Counted from the stretch's first letter, positions 1-7,805 are shown. The stretch is DNA of 64,000 nt from Novosphingobium lentum NBRC 107847 (GCF_001590965.1 NZ_BCTW01000009.1:1-64000), one strand, 5' to 3'. Program-made: numbers and translations. The notes: generated by a model from the letters alone, not told the origin.

Positions 1-1
1 C

Positions 2-106
2 GCCATGGGATACCGCGAGCGTGCACTTGCCCTATGGGGTCGCCGTGCGTCGTTTTGGCGATGGGAAAAGGTTGCGTTCAATCCGGACGAACTAGCGGCG
101 CGCTGA
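2..106 (+). CDS. C-terminal end of an unidentified protein (5' part outside window)
   Basis: An open frame enters from the left edge and ends at a TGA at 104-106, giving about 34 residues rich in Arg and Trp (ends ...FNPDELAAR). The composition looks coding rather than random, and the frame stops just where the oppositely oriented membrane protein gene ends, as for two convergent genes. Too little is present to name a family. It could be chance open sequence. Confidence 0.35.
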   Translation, partial: AMGYRERALALWGRRASFWRWEKVAFNPDELAAR

Positions 107-667
107 GGTGGGGGATTTGTCGGCGGGCAGGGCCGAGGCTGACACCCGCGCCCGCCGCCGATCCAGATATGCGGCAGGGAATGGCAAAAGAGGCCAAGCC
201 AATCCGAGTGTAAAAATGACCGCGATGATCGACAGGAGGAACCAGCCAATGCCAAATCGCAGGAAATATAATGGGCCAAGGATCAACTGCGTAAAGGTGA
301 TCGGAGGCTGATTTTCTGGGACGTAGCCGGTCGCCGCAAGCGCGATCAGTCGCTGGACCTCGACATAGAGGGTGGGAAATTCGTCACTGGCGACCGTGCA
401 GACCATTTCGGAGCCTTCGGTCGTCCTGATAGTCACCGCCGTCCTGCCCCGCCGCCCGGCGATTGATCCGACGATTGCCCCGGCTGCGCCGAATGTCATT
501 GCGCCGAGCGCGGCACCCCCAAGAGAACCGGCCGGATCGGTCGCACCTCCGTCAAGGCGATCCATCGATACCGGCAGGTGCAACCTGCCACGGTATCGGA
601 TGCCTTTCTTTTGCACAGTCGCGATCCGAACTTTGTTGTGGCCCTCGATGACATGAAGTGTAAGCAT
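92..667 (-). CDS. Glycine-zipper/transmembrane protein divergent from the controller gene
   Basis: A 191-residue protein of unknown function. Residues about 1-40 form a soluble beta-like segment. Residues about 48-70 are a glycine/alanine-rich stretch of glycine-zipper type (GSLGGAALGAMTFGAAGAIV), followed by a short basic and beta-rich segment. One or two hydrophobic helices follow at about 128-168, then a basic Arg-rich tail. The start is supported by GGAGGG six bases upstream of the ATG. The gene is transcribed away from the XRE-type regulator at 820, and a 20-bp perfect palindrome (678-697) sits immediately upstream of its ribosome site. That palindrome shares its core with the one in front of the regulator, so the gene is probably controlled by it. 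Whether it is an effector of the locus, an immunity or envelope protein, or an unrelated cargo gene cannot be told from sequence. Confidence 0.65.
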   Translation of the reverse strand: MLTLHVIEGHNKVRIATVQKKGIRYRGRLHLPVSMDRLDGGATDPAGSLGGAALGAMTFGAAGAIVGSIAGRRGRTAVTIRTTEGSEMVCTVASDEFPTLYVEVQRLIALAATGYVPENQPPITFTQLILGPLYFLRFGIGWFLLSIIAVIFTLGLAWPLLPFPAAYLDRRRARVSASALPADKSPTSARR

Positions 668-677
668 TCGCCCTCCG

Positions 678-697
678 ATAGAGACTATAGTCTCTAT
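678..697. promoter_or_regulatory. 20-bp perfect palindrome, probable operator (copy 1)
   Basis: The sequence ATAGAGACTATAGTCTCTAT is a perfect 20-bp palindrome 10 bp upstream of the ATG at 667. Its core GACTATAGTC recurs at 772-781 in front of the HTH gene. GACT...AGTC half-sites are typical of the C-boxes bound by restriction-modification controller proteins. Assignment as the binding site of the product of 820-1026 is inference. Confidence 0.7.
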
Positions 698-769
698 TCA
701 TAGGCAGATAATTGCTCGAAGCGAACAGCAAAAGCGCTGACTCCCCGGCATGAGGCAAACTTCATGATG

Positions 770-783
770 GGGACTATAGTCCC
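770..783. promoter_or_regulatory. 14-bp palindrome, probable operator (copy 2)
   Basis: GGGACTATAGTCCC is a perfect palindrome with the same GACTATAGTC core as copy 1, centred 89 bp from it and 36 bp upstream of the ATG at 820. The position suggests autoregulation of the HTH gene. No clear Shine-Dalgarno precedes that ATG, so a leaderless or weakly translated transcript, as known for several controller genes, is possible. Confidence 0.7.
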
Positions 784-819
784 TCGTCGATTGAGTCCGG
801 CGCGGGTTCATGCTCTCCA

Positions 820-1026
820 ATGGATTGGAATCAGATCGTTGGTGATAACGTGCGGAGGTTGCGGGGTAAGCGCGGCCTTACCCAAGAGCAGCTTGCCCAT
901 GACGCCGAGATTGATGTGACCTACCTTCGGGGGATAGAAAGCCGCCGTCGCAACCCGTCCGTTGCAGTGATCGGAAAAATTGCTGCCGCCCTCGGTGCTC
1001 ATCCGCGCGATCTCTTTGAAAAATAA
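820..1026 (+). CDS. Controller-type XRE helix-turn-helix regulator
   Basis: A 68-residue protein consisting of one HTH_XRE/Cro-C1 domain. Recognisable are the helix 2-turn-helix 3 region (GLTQEQLAHDAEIDVTYLRG), the IESRRRNPSV loop and the terminal helix IGKIAAALG. Size and pattern match the controller (C) proteins of type II restriction-modification systems, which bind GACT/AGTC palindromes and time expression of the restriction side. Two such palindromes lie just upstream (678-697 and 770-783), one facing each divergent gene. The gene begins the block that carries a GHKL ATPase, a methyltransferase-like protein and a Dcm-type methylase, which fits that role. The exact targets are inferred. 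A generic Xre repressor of a mobile element is the alternative. Confidence 0.8.
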   Translation: MDWNQIVGDNVRRLRGKRGLTQEQLAHDAEIDVTYLRGIESRRRNPSVAVIGKIAAALGAHPRDLFEK

Positions 1027-1229
1027 TTGTATTTTATGCGAATTTTGCATGTTCAGCTCGATTAAAGACTTATCGAGGCCGTGCGTTCTCGCTGACGATC
1101 GAAATAGACCTCGCCTAGTGCTGCAAAACTTTCATTTTTGACGTTCTCCTTCATATATTTGCAGCGCGACCTTGTCGTCGCACCTTGTCAGTCGCAAGGC
1201 GTTGAGGATAGATAGCGGGAGGGGGAATC

Positions 1230-1748
1230 GTGTCCGCATTCTATAATTTCATTTCAGCGCTCGACTGGCGCCAAATCCTTTTTGGCGGCGCCATCGGAGC
1301 GCTGACGCTTGGATTTCGAACAGTGATCCAAGCGCCGATTAAGGCGCTTACACAGCATGCACTTGCGATCCGATACTTAGGCTGGCTATCTCCTCAGGAG
1401 CCTTTTAGCGGCCGGTGGGAAGTTGCCTGGCACGTTGACAGTAGCCGTTTTCCAAATATTAATATCGATACGGTCCGTATCCATTGTTTGTTTGGAAGTG
1501 TGACATTCACGACATCCACCAAACTACGTGACGGCACACCGGAAACATGCGTCTTTGTGGGTAAACTTATCGACCGAACGTTAACCGGTCGTTGGTACGA
1601 TCCTAAGGACCAGGAGCGCGGCTACTATGGCGTTTTTCAGGTCCGGCTTCATGGCGGGCTCCGAGAAGGCCAGGGCGCGTGGTCGGGATGGACGAGCGAG
1701 GGAACTGTGCAATCCGATTCCATGACGTTGCGCAAAATCGAAGGGTAA
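1230..1748 (+). CDS. Membrane-anchored beta-rich protein in the defence locus
   Basis: A 172-residue protein starting with GTG behind GGGAGGGGG. An N-terminal hydrophobic segment (about residues 14-32) is followed by a domain made almost entirely of predicted beta-strands. Repeated Trp/Gly positions are seen (GRWEVAW, LTGRWYDP, GYYGVFQVRL, GAWSGW). This plan, a short membrane anchor plus a small beta-barrel-like domain, resembles in outline membrane effectors such as Cap15 of CBASS, but no family is recognised and the resemblance is architectural only. It ends 11 bp before the GHKL ATPase start and probably shares its transcript. AT-richer composition matches the rest of the block. It could act as a membrane-active effector or an anchor for the ATPase. 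Confidence 0.7.
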   Translation: MSAFYNFISALDWRQILFGGAIGALTLGFRTVIQAPIKALTQHALAIRYLGWLSPQEPFSGRWEVAWHVDSSRFPNINIDTVRIHCLFGSVTFTTSTKLRDGTPETCVFVGKLIDRTLTGRWYDPKDQERGYYGVFQVRLHGGLREGQGAWSGWTSEGTVQSDSMTLRKIEG

Positions 1749-1759
1749 GGACTACTAAT

Positions 1760-3127
1760 ATGACCGAGCCTATCGCTTATGCGGACGCGAATGCCAGTCG
1801 AGCATTTTTTGTGCAGATGCTGACCCGAGACATTACGCTCGAAGATTGCGTACTCGACCTGCTCGACAATAGCGTGGACGGCGCATGGCGATCCATTGGG
1901 CATATCGCGCCAACCCTGGATGATGGTGCTGATCTCAGTCCCTTCTGCATCGATATTCGAGCCGATGAGGGCGGCTTTTGGATGAGCGATAATTGTGGTG
2001 GAATGGACCTGCAACGAGCTGAGAACCATGCCTTCACATTCGGTCGAAAGGATGATGACGACGAAGACCGTACCGGAGATTACCGTATCGGTGTTTATGG
2101 TATCGGAATGAAGAGAGCCATCTTCAAGCTTGGGTGGAAGGTTAAAATAAACAGCACTTACTGCGATAACGGAATTGCAAAAGCTTTCTTCGTTCCAATC
2201 GATGTTAGGGCTTGGATGGCCCAAGCTGATACGGACTGGAAATTTGAAATATTCAACGCCGAACCTGCGAAATCGCAGGGGGTGGCGATCGAAGTGACGG
2301 ATCTTACGCGCGGGACAAAGAGCGCCTTCGGAAATCCCTCGTTCCAGCAGAACCTGCGGCGTGTCATCGCTAGGGACTACGCGCTTCACCTACACCGTGG
2401 TCTTACGATTGTCCTGAACGGTGTGGCAGTCGATGCTTCTCTAATAACGCTGCTCGAAAGCGCTGAGTTCGCCCCTCTCCGGAAGAGTTGGGACGTCGCT
2501 GCCGAAGGTGGATCGGTGCACATCGAGATACTTGCCGGCGCCTCTGCTGCTCCACCGGATGACGAGGCTCCCGACGAGGACGACCGGGGAGAAGAGCGCT
2601 ACGGGTGGTATGTCGCTTGCAATGGGCGGATCGTTCTTGCCGGAGATAAGTCCACGACCTCAATTTGGGGGCTCGAAGGGTTTCCGATTTGGCACCGGCA
2701 ATATCGAGGTTTCATAGGTTTGATTCTGTTTACCTCGGATGAAACTGAACTACTCCCCCTTACTACCACAAAGCGGAGTGTCGATCTATCTTCTGAGGTG
2801 TTCCGCAGCGCTCGGCCAACCATGCGTGAGGTAACGCGTGCGTGGATCGACTACACCGGAGCAAGGAAGCAGGCTCGTGAAGTGGCGAAGGTTGCTGAGC
2901 AAGCTGCAAAGTCTGTCTCGCTTTTTTCAATCGCACAGAATCCGGTAATCGTCACGCCGACACTTCCGGCAAAGCCGAAGATAAAGACTAGCACAATCCA
3001 ATATTCAATGGCGGTGACTAGGATACGTGCCTTGGCTACTGAATTTGGAAATGTAAACCTCTCTGCGAGAGAGGTTGGAATGCGGTCATTCGATTATGCT
3101 TATGATGACATGGTTGGAGAGGAGTAG
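1760..3127 (+). CDS. GHKL-type ATPase (MORC/MutL/Hsp90-like fold)
   Basis: A 455-residue protein. The ATG at 1760 is chosen because an upstream in-frame start would overlap the previous gene by about 70 bp. The N-terminal GHKL ATP-binding fold is visible. The N-box is at about residues 22-38 (LDLLDNSVDGA, with the Mg-ligand-type Asn), motif G1 is SDNCGGMD (about 77-84), and motif G2 is GVYGIGMKRA (about 112-121). The middle contains a transducer-like segment with an acidic linker (PDEDDRGEE). The C-terminus is unassigned. Prokaryotic MORC-like GHKL ATPases are known from restriction-modification and other defence operons, where ATP-driven clamp closure is thought to act on DNA. Its stop overlaps the GTG start of the next gene (TAGTG), so the two are translationally coupled and likely form one machine. 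No nuclease motif was seen. Confidence 0.85.
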   Translation: MTEPIAYADANASRAFFVQMLTRDITLEDCVLDLLDNSVDGAWRSIGHIAPTLDDGADLSPFCIDIRADEGGFWMSDNCGGMDLQRAENHAFTFGRKDDDDEDRTGDYRIGVYGIGMKRAIFKLGWKVKINSTYCDNGIAKAFFVPIDVRAWMAQADTDWKFEIFNAEPAKSQGVAIEVTDLTRGTKSAFGNPSFQQNLRRVIARDYALHLHRGLTIVLNGVAVDASLITLLESAEFAPLRKSWDVAAEGGSVHIEILAGASAAPPDDEAPDEDDRGEERYGWYVACNGRIVLAGDKSTTSIWGLEGFPIWHRQYRGFIGLILFTSDETELLPLTTTKRSVDLSSEVFRSARPTMREVTRAWIDYTGARKQAREVAKVAEQAAKSVSLFSIAQNPVIVTPTLPAKPKIKTSTIQYSMAVTRIRALATEFGNVNLSAREVGMRSFDYAYDDMVGEE

Positions 3128-4077
3128 TGCCCTCATTCGACGCTGTAAATTATAGCTTGAGGCCAAATAAAACTATTCAGCGCGCGATAGTTTTTGAAGG
3201 ACTTCGGTCATTGTCATATGCGCTCGATTGGTCGAGCGCTGCATACATCGGATTTGGGTCAATTTGGTTCGCTGATTTTGTGATGGCTCATAAGCGATTA
3301 GGTATCGAGCGAATGATATCTATTGAATCCGACCAAATCGGTTTCCGACGCGCTGAATACAATAGGCCATTTCGTACAGTCACCGTCCTGAATGGACTAT
3401 CTTATGAAATTATACCCGAGTTTTATGACGATCCCGTGATGATGTCTCAGCCTTGGGTTATATGGTTAGATTACGACTCCGAGCTTTCGGATGATGCGAC
3501 GCACGAGCTACGCGGGGTCGTCGAGCGAGCACCTGCGAACAGCGCTTTAATGGTTACAGTCAATGCCTCAGGGAAAAAATACGGTGCCGATCCATCGCAA
3601 AAGCGCGAGCGTTTACGCGTCCTGCTTGGCGATGTCGTTCCTGATGCGCTTACTCGGGAACAATTGCGGGACCCTGACGCATTTGCGCTGACGATGGCAG
3701 ACCTTCTTCAGCAATTTTTACAGGCAACGGCAGAAAACTGTGCACGACCGGGCGGTTTTGTTCCGGCTTTTAGAGCGGCTTACAGGGATAAGGCTTCCAT
3801 GATTACCGTAGGCGGGATTCTGCCAACGATAGAGAGACGAGACGCCGTATCCACGTTGGTTACCGAAGATCGCTGGGAAGGCTTTTCCGATCTCGCGATC
3901 ATCGCACCTCATTTGACATTAAAAGAACTCGCTGTTCTACAGGCGCAGATGCCCCGATCTGAAGTTATGGATCGCACTGTAGTGCAAGAACTTGGCTTTG
4001 ACCTGGGCGAGGATCAAATTGAGATATTCAGACGCTATTATCGGCATTATCCCGCTTTCGCGCAGCTGAGCGCCTAA
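3127..4077 (+). CDS. Methyltransferase-fold-like protein coupled to the GHKL ATPase
   Basis: A 316-residue protein starting with GTG that overlaps the ATPase stop codon, preceded by GGAGAGGAG. Residues about 38-66 (YIGFGSIWFADF, then IERMISIES) resemble strand 1/motif I and the acidic end of strand 2 of Rossmann-fold SAM-dependent methyltransferases. VIWLDYDSEL at about 114 resembles motif IV. The glycine motif is not canonical, so SAM binding is uncertain. Similar proteins are, to my recollection, annotated as putative O-methyltransferases beside ATPases in defence islands. It may be the modification, sensing or nucleic-acid-recognition subunit of the system. It ends 17 bp from the convergent methylase gene. 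Function is inferred. Confidence 0.65.
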   Translation: MPSFDAVNYSLRPNKTIQRAIVFEGLRSLSYALDWSSAAYIGFGSIWFADFVMAHKRLGIERMISIESDQIGFRRAEYNRPFRTVTVLNGLSYEIIPEFYDDPVMMSQPWVIWLDYDSELSDDATHELRGVVERAPANSALMVTVNASGKKYGADPSQKRERLRVLLGDVVPDALTREQLRDPDAFALTMADLLQQFLQATAENCARPGGFVPAFRAAYRDKASMITVGGILPTIERRDAVSTLVTEDRWEGFSDLAIIAPHLTLKELAVLQAQMPRSEVMDRTVVQELGFDLGEDQIEIFRRYYRHYPAFAQLSA

Positions 4078-4094
4078 GCCTACCGACTATCATA

Positions 4095-5243
4095 TTATTC
4101 CACCGCCTGATGTAGATCCTCGCCTTCGATCATTTGATCATGTTTCGGAAAATTTCCGACTTTCAAACGGATCGCTTCAAAAACAGCCTTGGCGATAATG
4201 GGCGAGACGCTGTTTCCGATCATTCTGAAGCTGTGCCACACAGTGGGATGGAAAATATGAGTGTCGGGGAAACCCTGCAGCCTTGCGGCCTCGCGAACGG
4301 TAATGACACGGTTTTCTGAAGGATGGATCGGCCTGACCGATTGGTACGATCCGCGATCGGCACCAGTTCCGGCCCGAAGCGTGGGGCATTGCCCCTCCCA
4401 TGCCAATCGGGGATGCCGACCAATCTTATCCATACTTCCCGGCTTAACGCGAGAGAAGCGCTCGACTACGCTTTCAGTGTGTGAGGTGAACCTGTGACCG
4501 GTAAACTGCCCGTTGCTAGATCGAAGCTGGCGCGCATAGCTGGACATAGAGCCTCGCTGCATAATCTTCCAGTGATCGAAACCGTCTTGGTCGTTGAGTT
4601 TGCGAGCGCCCTGCAAATCTAGAATTGCGTCCCGAACCGTCGCCGCTGGTCGCCTGAAAATATCCATGTCTTCAGGTGCAAACGGATCACACCGCTCCCG
4701 GTCAATCCCGATAATGAAAATGCGGGGCCTCTTGGTCGGCGCACCGAATTGGGATGCATCCCATACTTGCGGACCGATCACATCATATGACCCGGCCACA
4801 ACGGCGATCGCGTCATTCAGCTCGGATCGAGCGTCTTCATATGCAAGACCCAGGACGTTCTCCATTACGAAAAACGCAGGCTTCAGTTCACTTACCAGAC
4901 GGAAGAAATGTCCTAGCAACGTTCGACGGACGTCCGTCGAATCACGGCGTCCGATGCTGCTAAAGCCTTGGCAGGGGGGGCCGCCGAAGACGCCGTCGAT
5001 TGGAGCGCCCACCGATTTTGCAACCTGCTGGCCTGACAGTTGGGCAATGTCTACGAGGTGGAGTTGCGTGTTCTGAAAGTTGCGAGTGTACGACGATGTG
5101 AGAATTGGGTCGATGTCGTAGGCAGCGGCTACCTTGAAGCCCGCCTGATGGGCGCCAAGTGAAAATCCACCGCTACCGCAAAAAAGATCGACCAGCTTCA
5201 TCGCATTCGTACCCACTCCCTCTACGGACGCCTTGCCGAACAT
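4095..5243 (-). CDS. DNA (cytosine-5-)-methyltransferase, Dcm/type II family
   Basis: A 382-residue C5-cytosine methylase that transfers a methyl group from SAM to cytosine in a short DNA site. The full motif series is present: motif I DLFCGSGGFSLG, motif IV GGPPCQGFS with the catalytic Cys, motif VI MENV, motif VIII QFGAPTKRPRIFIIG, motif IX around ITVREAARLQGFP, and motif X GNSVSPIIAKA. The start given has an AGGAGG 14 bases upstream. The internal ATG at 5201 (MKLVDLF) is the family-typical start and equally possible. The target specificity cannot be read from sequence. It converges on the ATPase/methyltransferase-like pair and has its own promoter (5280-5308), so protective methylation can be expressed independently of the controller-driven genes. 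Confidence 0.92.
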   Translation of the reverse strand: MFGKASVEGVGTNAMKLVDLFCGSGGFSLGAHQAGFKVAAAYDIDPILTSSYTRNFQNTQLHLVDIAQLSGQQVAKSVGAPIDGVFGGPPCQGFSSIGRRDSTDVRRTLLGHFFRLVSELKPAFFVMENVLGLAYEDARSELNDAIAVVAGSYDVIGPQVWDASQFGAPTKRPRIFIIGIDRERCDPFAPEDMDIFRRPAATVRDAILDLQGARKLNDQDGFDHWKIMQRGSMSSYARQLRSSNGQFTGHRFTSHTESVVERFSRVKPGSMDKIGRHPRLAWEGQCPTLRAGTGADRGSYQSVRPIHPSENRVITVREAARLQGFPDTHIFHPTVWHSFRMIGNSVSPIIAKAVFEAIRLKVGNFPKHDQMIEGEDLHQAVE

Positions 5244-5279
5244 CTTGCCCTAGGAAACCTCCTAGGAACAGGCGGTCCG

Positions 5280-5308
5280 ATAAAATGCGGTACCTATACG
5301 GTACTCAA
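5280..5308 (-). promoter_or_regulatory. Promoter of the methylase gene with an embedded palindrome
   Basis: On the minus strand TTGAGT (5303-5308) and TTTTAT (5280-5285) are separated by exactly 17 bp. The spacer, together with the last two bases of the -35 box, contains the inverted repeat GTACC-N5-GGTAC (5290-5304), well placed for repression. Two CCTAGG sites (5249-5254 and 5261-5266) follow in the leader. The binding factor is unknown. Confidence 0.55.
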
Positions 5309-5373
5309 CCCTTTTCGAGGCCTTCTGTTAACTCTCAGGAACAACTTAAATAATTAATATGTAACAATAATTA

Positions 5374-5449
<76 letters not shown>

Positions 5450-5498
5450 CCTTTGCGTGCGACCGATCGTGCGGGCATGCGCAGCCGCGCTCTTAGCG

Positions 5499-6374
5499 TC
5501 ATGTGACGCCGAAGGTCCAGCCTTCGGTTTGCGCGAGGTGGCGATCCAGGCCGCGGGGACGCCATGCGCCGGGATCGCGTTGCGCGCGGTGCAGCCAGGC
5601 GGCGGTGATCAGCGCGTCGGTCGCGTGGTCGTCGTAGCGGGCGAGCAGCGGCGGTGCAGGTTCGTCCACTGCCGCGAACAGCGCCTCCAGGCGTTCGCGG
5701 CTGCGCACCTTGCTGCGGCCCTTGGGCAGGCCCAGCTGCACCGCCGCGATGCTGGTGTAGATTTCCACGATCGCCGGGCCATGCGCGGGCAGCGGGTCCA
5801 TCGGCCAGATCGCGATGCGCCCGGCCAGTCGGTGGAGCAGCCGCATCGCGGTGAGGCTCGCCTTGCCGACTTGCGCGGCGCCGACGAGGTTGAGGCTGCA
5901 GTAAGGGTTGGCGAGGCCCGCCTCGCGACTGGCGATTTCCACCCGCCGCAGCCGCCCGCCGGGCGCCGCGCCATACCGGTCGCCCAGCCGCCCGGTCTGA
6001 CGGAAGTATCGCCCGGCTTCGGCATGCGCGACGAAGGCATTGGCGGCAAAGTGCGGTTCGTCGGTGGCGTGGCGCTCGACCAGTGCCCACAACGCGCGGG
6101 CGGTGGCGGGGGTTTCGTCCCATCCGGGAAAGTAGGCGCCGGTATCGAGGAACGGCAGCCCGACCGACACGTCGAGCCCGATCAGGATGTCGTCGCGCGC
6201 CGCGATGCGCGCTTCGATCCAGGCGAGCGCGCGGGCGCGGCTCCAGCCGCCGGGCGGTTCGATCAGGGCAGGGGCCTTGCCCGCCTGCTTGATCGCCAGC
6301 GCCATGCCGGGAAGCCGTTCGCCCACCGCGCCCGACCAGTCGAACACGGCAGCGGCAGCAAATTGGCGGGTCAT
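5499..6374 (-). CDS. DUF429-like hypothetical protein
   Basis: A 291-residue protein. The ATG at 6374 is chosen because the N-terminal FDWSGAVGE stretch is the conserved-looking start and lies 13 bp after the rarA stop. An acidic N-terminal strand (VFDWSG), a second acidic segment (ILIGLDVSVGLP) and a late ARYDDHATDALITAAWL segment resemble the RNase H-like fold of DUF429 proteins, which carry separated acidic residues. Substrate and role are unknown. The close spacing suggests co-transcription with rarA. Confidence 0.65.
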   Translation of the reverse strand: MTRQFAAAAVFDWSGAVGERLPGMALAIKQAGKAPALIEPPGGWSRARALAWIEARIAARDDILIGLDVSVGLPFLDTGAYFPGWDETPATARALWALVERHATDEPHFAANAFVAHAEAGRYFRQTGRLGDRYGAAPGGRLRRVEIASREAGLANPYCSLNLVGAAQVGKASLTAMRLLHRLAGRIAIWPMDPLPAHGPAIVEIYTSIAAVQLGLPKGRSKVRSRERLEALFAAVDEPAPPLLARYDDHATDALITAAWLHRAQRDPGAWRPRGLDRHLAQTEGWTFGVT

Positions 6375-6387
6375 GGCTTGCGCGCCG

Positions 6388-7722
6388 TCAACGCCCCTGC
6401 ATCTCGCGGCGCTTGCCGTCCCAGAATGCCAGGCGCTCGCGCAGCTTGGCCTCGAACCCGCGTTCCACCGGGGCGTAGTAGGTTTGCGGTGCCATCTCTT
6501 CGGGCCAGTAGTCCGCGCCCGAAAACCCGTCGGACGCGTCGTGGTCGTACGCATAGCCTTCGCCATAGCCGATCTGTTTCATCAGCTTGGTCGGGGCGTT
6601 GAGGATCGAGGGCGGCGGCATCAGCGATCCGGTTTCTTTTGCGCTGCGCCACGCCGCGCCCATCGCCTTGTAGGCGGCGTTCGATTTGGGTGCGGTGGCG
6701 CAGTACAGGCAGGCCTGCACGATCGCCAGTTCGCCCTCCGGCGAGCCGAGGAATTCATACGCATCCTTGGCGGCAAGGCACTGCACCAGCGCCTGCGGAT
6801 CGGCGAGGCCGATGTCCTCGCTGGCGAACCGCGTCAGGCGGCGCAGCACGTACAGCGGCTCCTCCCCCGCAGTCAGCATCCGCGCCATGTAGTACAGTGC
6901 GGCCTGCGGATCGGACCCGCGCAAGGATTTGTGCAGCGCCGAGATCAGGTTGTAATGGCCGTCGCGATCCTTGTCGTACACCGCCACGCGGCGCTGCAGG
7001 AACGCACCGAGCGCGGCGGGATCGAGCGGGGCGCCCACTTCGGTGTCGAACAAAGTCTCTGCCTGGTTGAGCAGGAACCGCCCGTCGCCATCGGCCGACG
7101 CGACCAGCGCGGCGCGGGCGTCCGCCGTCACCGGCAGTTGGCGGCCGACGAGCGCTTCGGCCTTGGCCAGCAGGCGTTCCAGCGCGTCGGCATCGAGCCG
7201 GTGGAGGATCAGCACTTGCGCACGGCTGAGCAGCGCGGCGTTGAGCGCGAAGCTGGGGTTCTCGGTCGTCGCGCCGACCAGCGTCACCGTGCCGCGCTCG
7301 ACATACGGCAGAAACCCGTCCTGTTGCGCGCGGTTGAAGCGGTGAATCTCGTCCACGAACAGAAGTGTCCTGCGGCCAGCCAGCATGCCCACCTCGGCCT
7401 CGGCGAACACTTTCTTGAGGTCCGCCACGCCCGAAAACACCGCGCTGATCGCGGCAAAGCGCAATCCCACGGCATCGGCCAGCAGCCGGGCGATGCTGGT
7501 CTTGCCCGTGCCGGGCGGCCCCCACAGGATCATCGAGGAAAGCTTACCCGCCGCGACCATGCGCCCGATCGCGCCGTCGGGGCCGGTGAGGTGCTCCTGC
7601 CCGACCACCTCTGCCAGCGCGGCGGGGCGCAGGCGATCGGCCAGCGGCGCATCGTCGGCCACCGTCTCGCGCGGCTGGTCTGCGGGATCGTGGGGCGGGG
7701 TGTCTGCAAAAAGATCGGCCAT
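6388..7722 (-). CDS. rarA: Replication-associated recombination protein A (RarA/MgsA ATPase)
   Basis: A 444-residue AAA+ clamp-loader-like ATPase that acts at stalled replication forks. Walker A GPPGTGKTS (about 61-69), Walker B LLFVDEIHRF and the sensor region TTENPSF are present, followed by the RarA-type C-terminal tetramerisation region (GSLMPPPSILNAPT, YDHDASDGFSGADYWPE). The start MADLF at 7722 is preferred over an upstream in-frame ATG inside the divergent PadR promoter region. It is divergent from the PadR gene. Confidence 0.93.
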   Translation of the reverse strand: MADLFADTPPHDPADQPRETVADDAPLADRLRPAALAEVVGQEHLTGPDGAIGRMVAAGKLSSMILWGPPGTGKTSIARLLADAVGLRFAAISAVFSGVADLKKVFAEAEVGMLAGRRTLLFVDEIHRFNRAQQDGFLPYVERGTVTLVGATTENPSFALNAALLSRAQVLILHRLDADALERLLAKAEALVGRQLPVTADARAALVASADGDGRFLLNQAETLFDTEVGAPLDPAALGAFLQRRVAVYDKDRDGHYNLISALHKSLRGSDPQAALYYMARMLTAGEEPLYVLRRLTRFASEDIGLADPQALVQCLAAKDAYEFLGSPEGELAIVQACLYCATAPKSNAAYKAMGAAWRSAKETGSLMPPPSILNAPTKLMKQIGYGEGYAYDHDASDGFSGADYWPEEMAPQTYYAPVERGFEAKLRERLAFWDGKRREMQGR

Positions 7723-7791
7723 CGCGGGCAAGATAGGGGCACGGCGGGCCGGATGCGAAAAATTTTCACACAGGCCTTGCCAAGATGCAAT

Positions 7792-7805
7792 TAAGATATA
7801 TCTTA
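7792..7805. promoter_or_regulatory. 14-bp palindrome at the PadR start, probable operator
   Basis: TAAGATATATCTTA is a perfect palindrome ending 8 bp before the ATG of the PadR gene, inside the 91-bp gap shared with divergent rarA. Its AT-rich character contrasts with its surroundings. PadR repressors usually bind such palindromes in their own promoters, so autoregulation is likely but inferred. Confidence 0.6.

Noticed and set aside
1-700. Second copy of the tRNA-Thr 3' end as an attachment site
   Set aside because: I looked for the last 20-25 bases of the tRNA in the left end and found none; the other site must lie outside the window.
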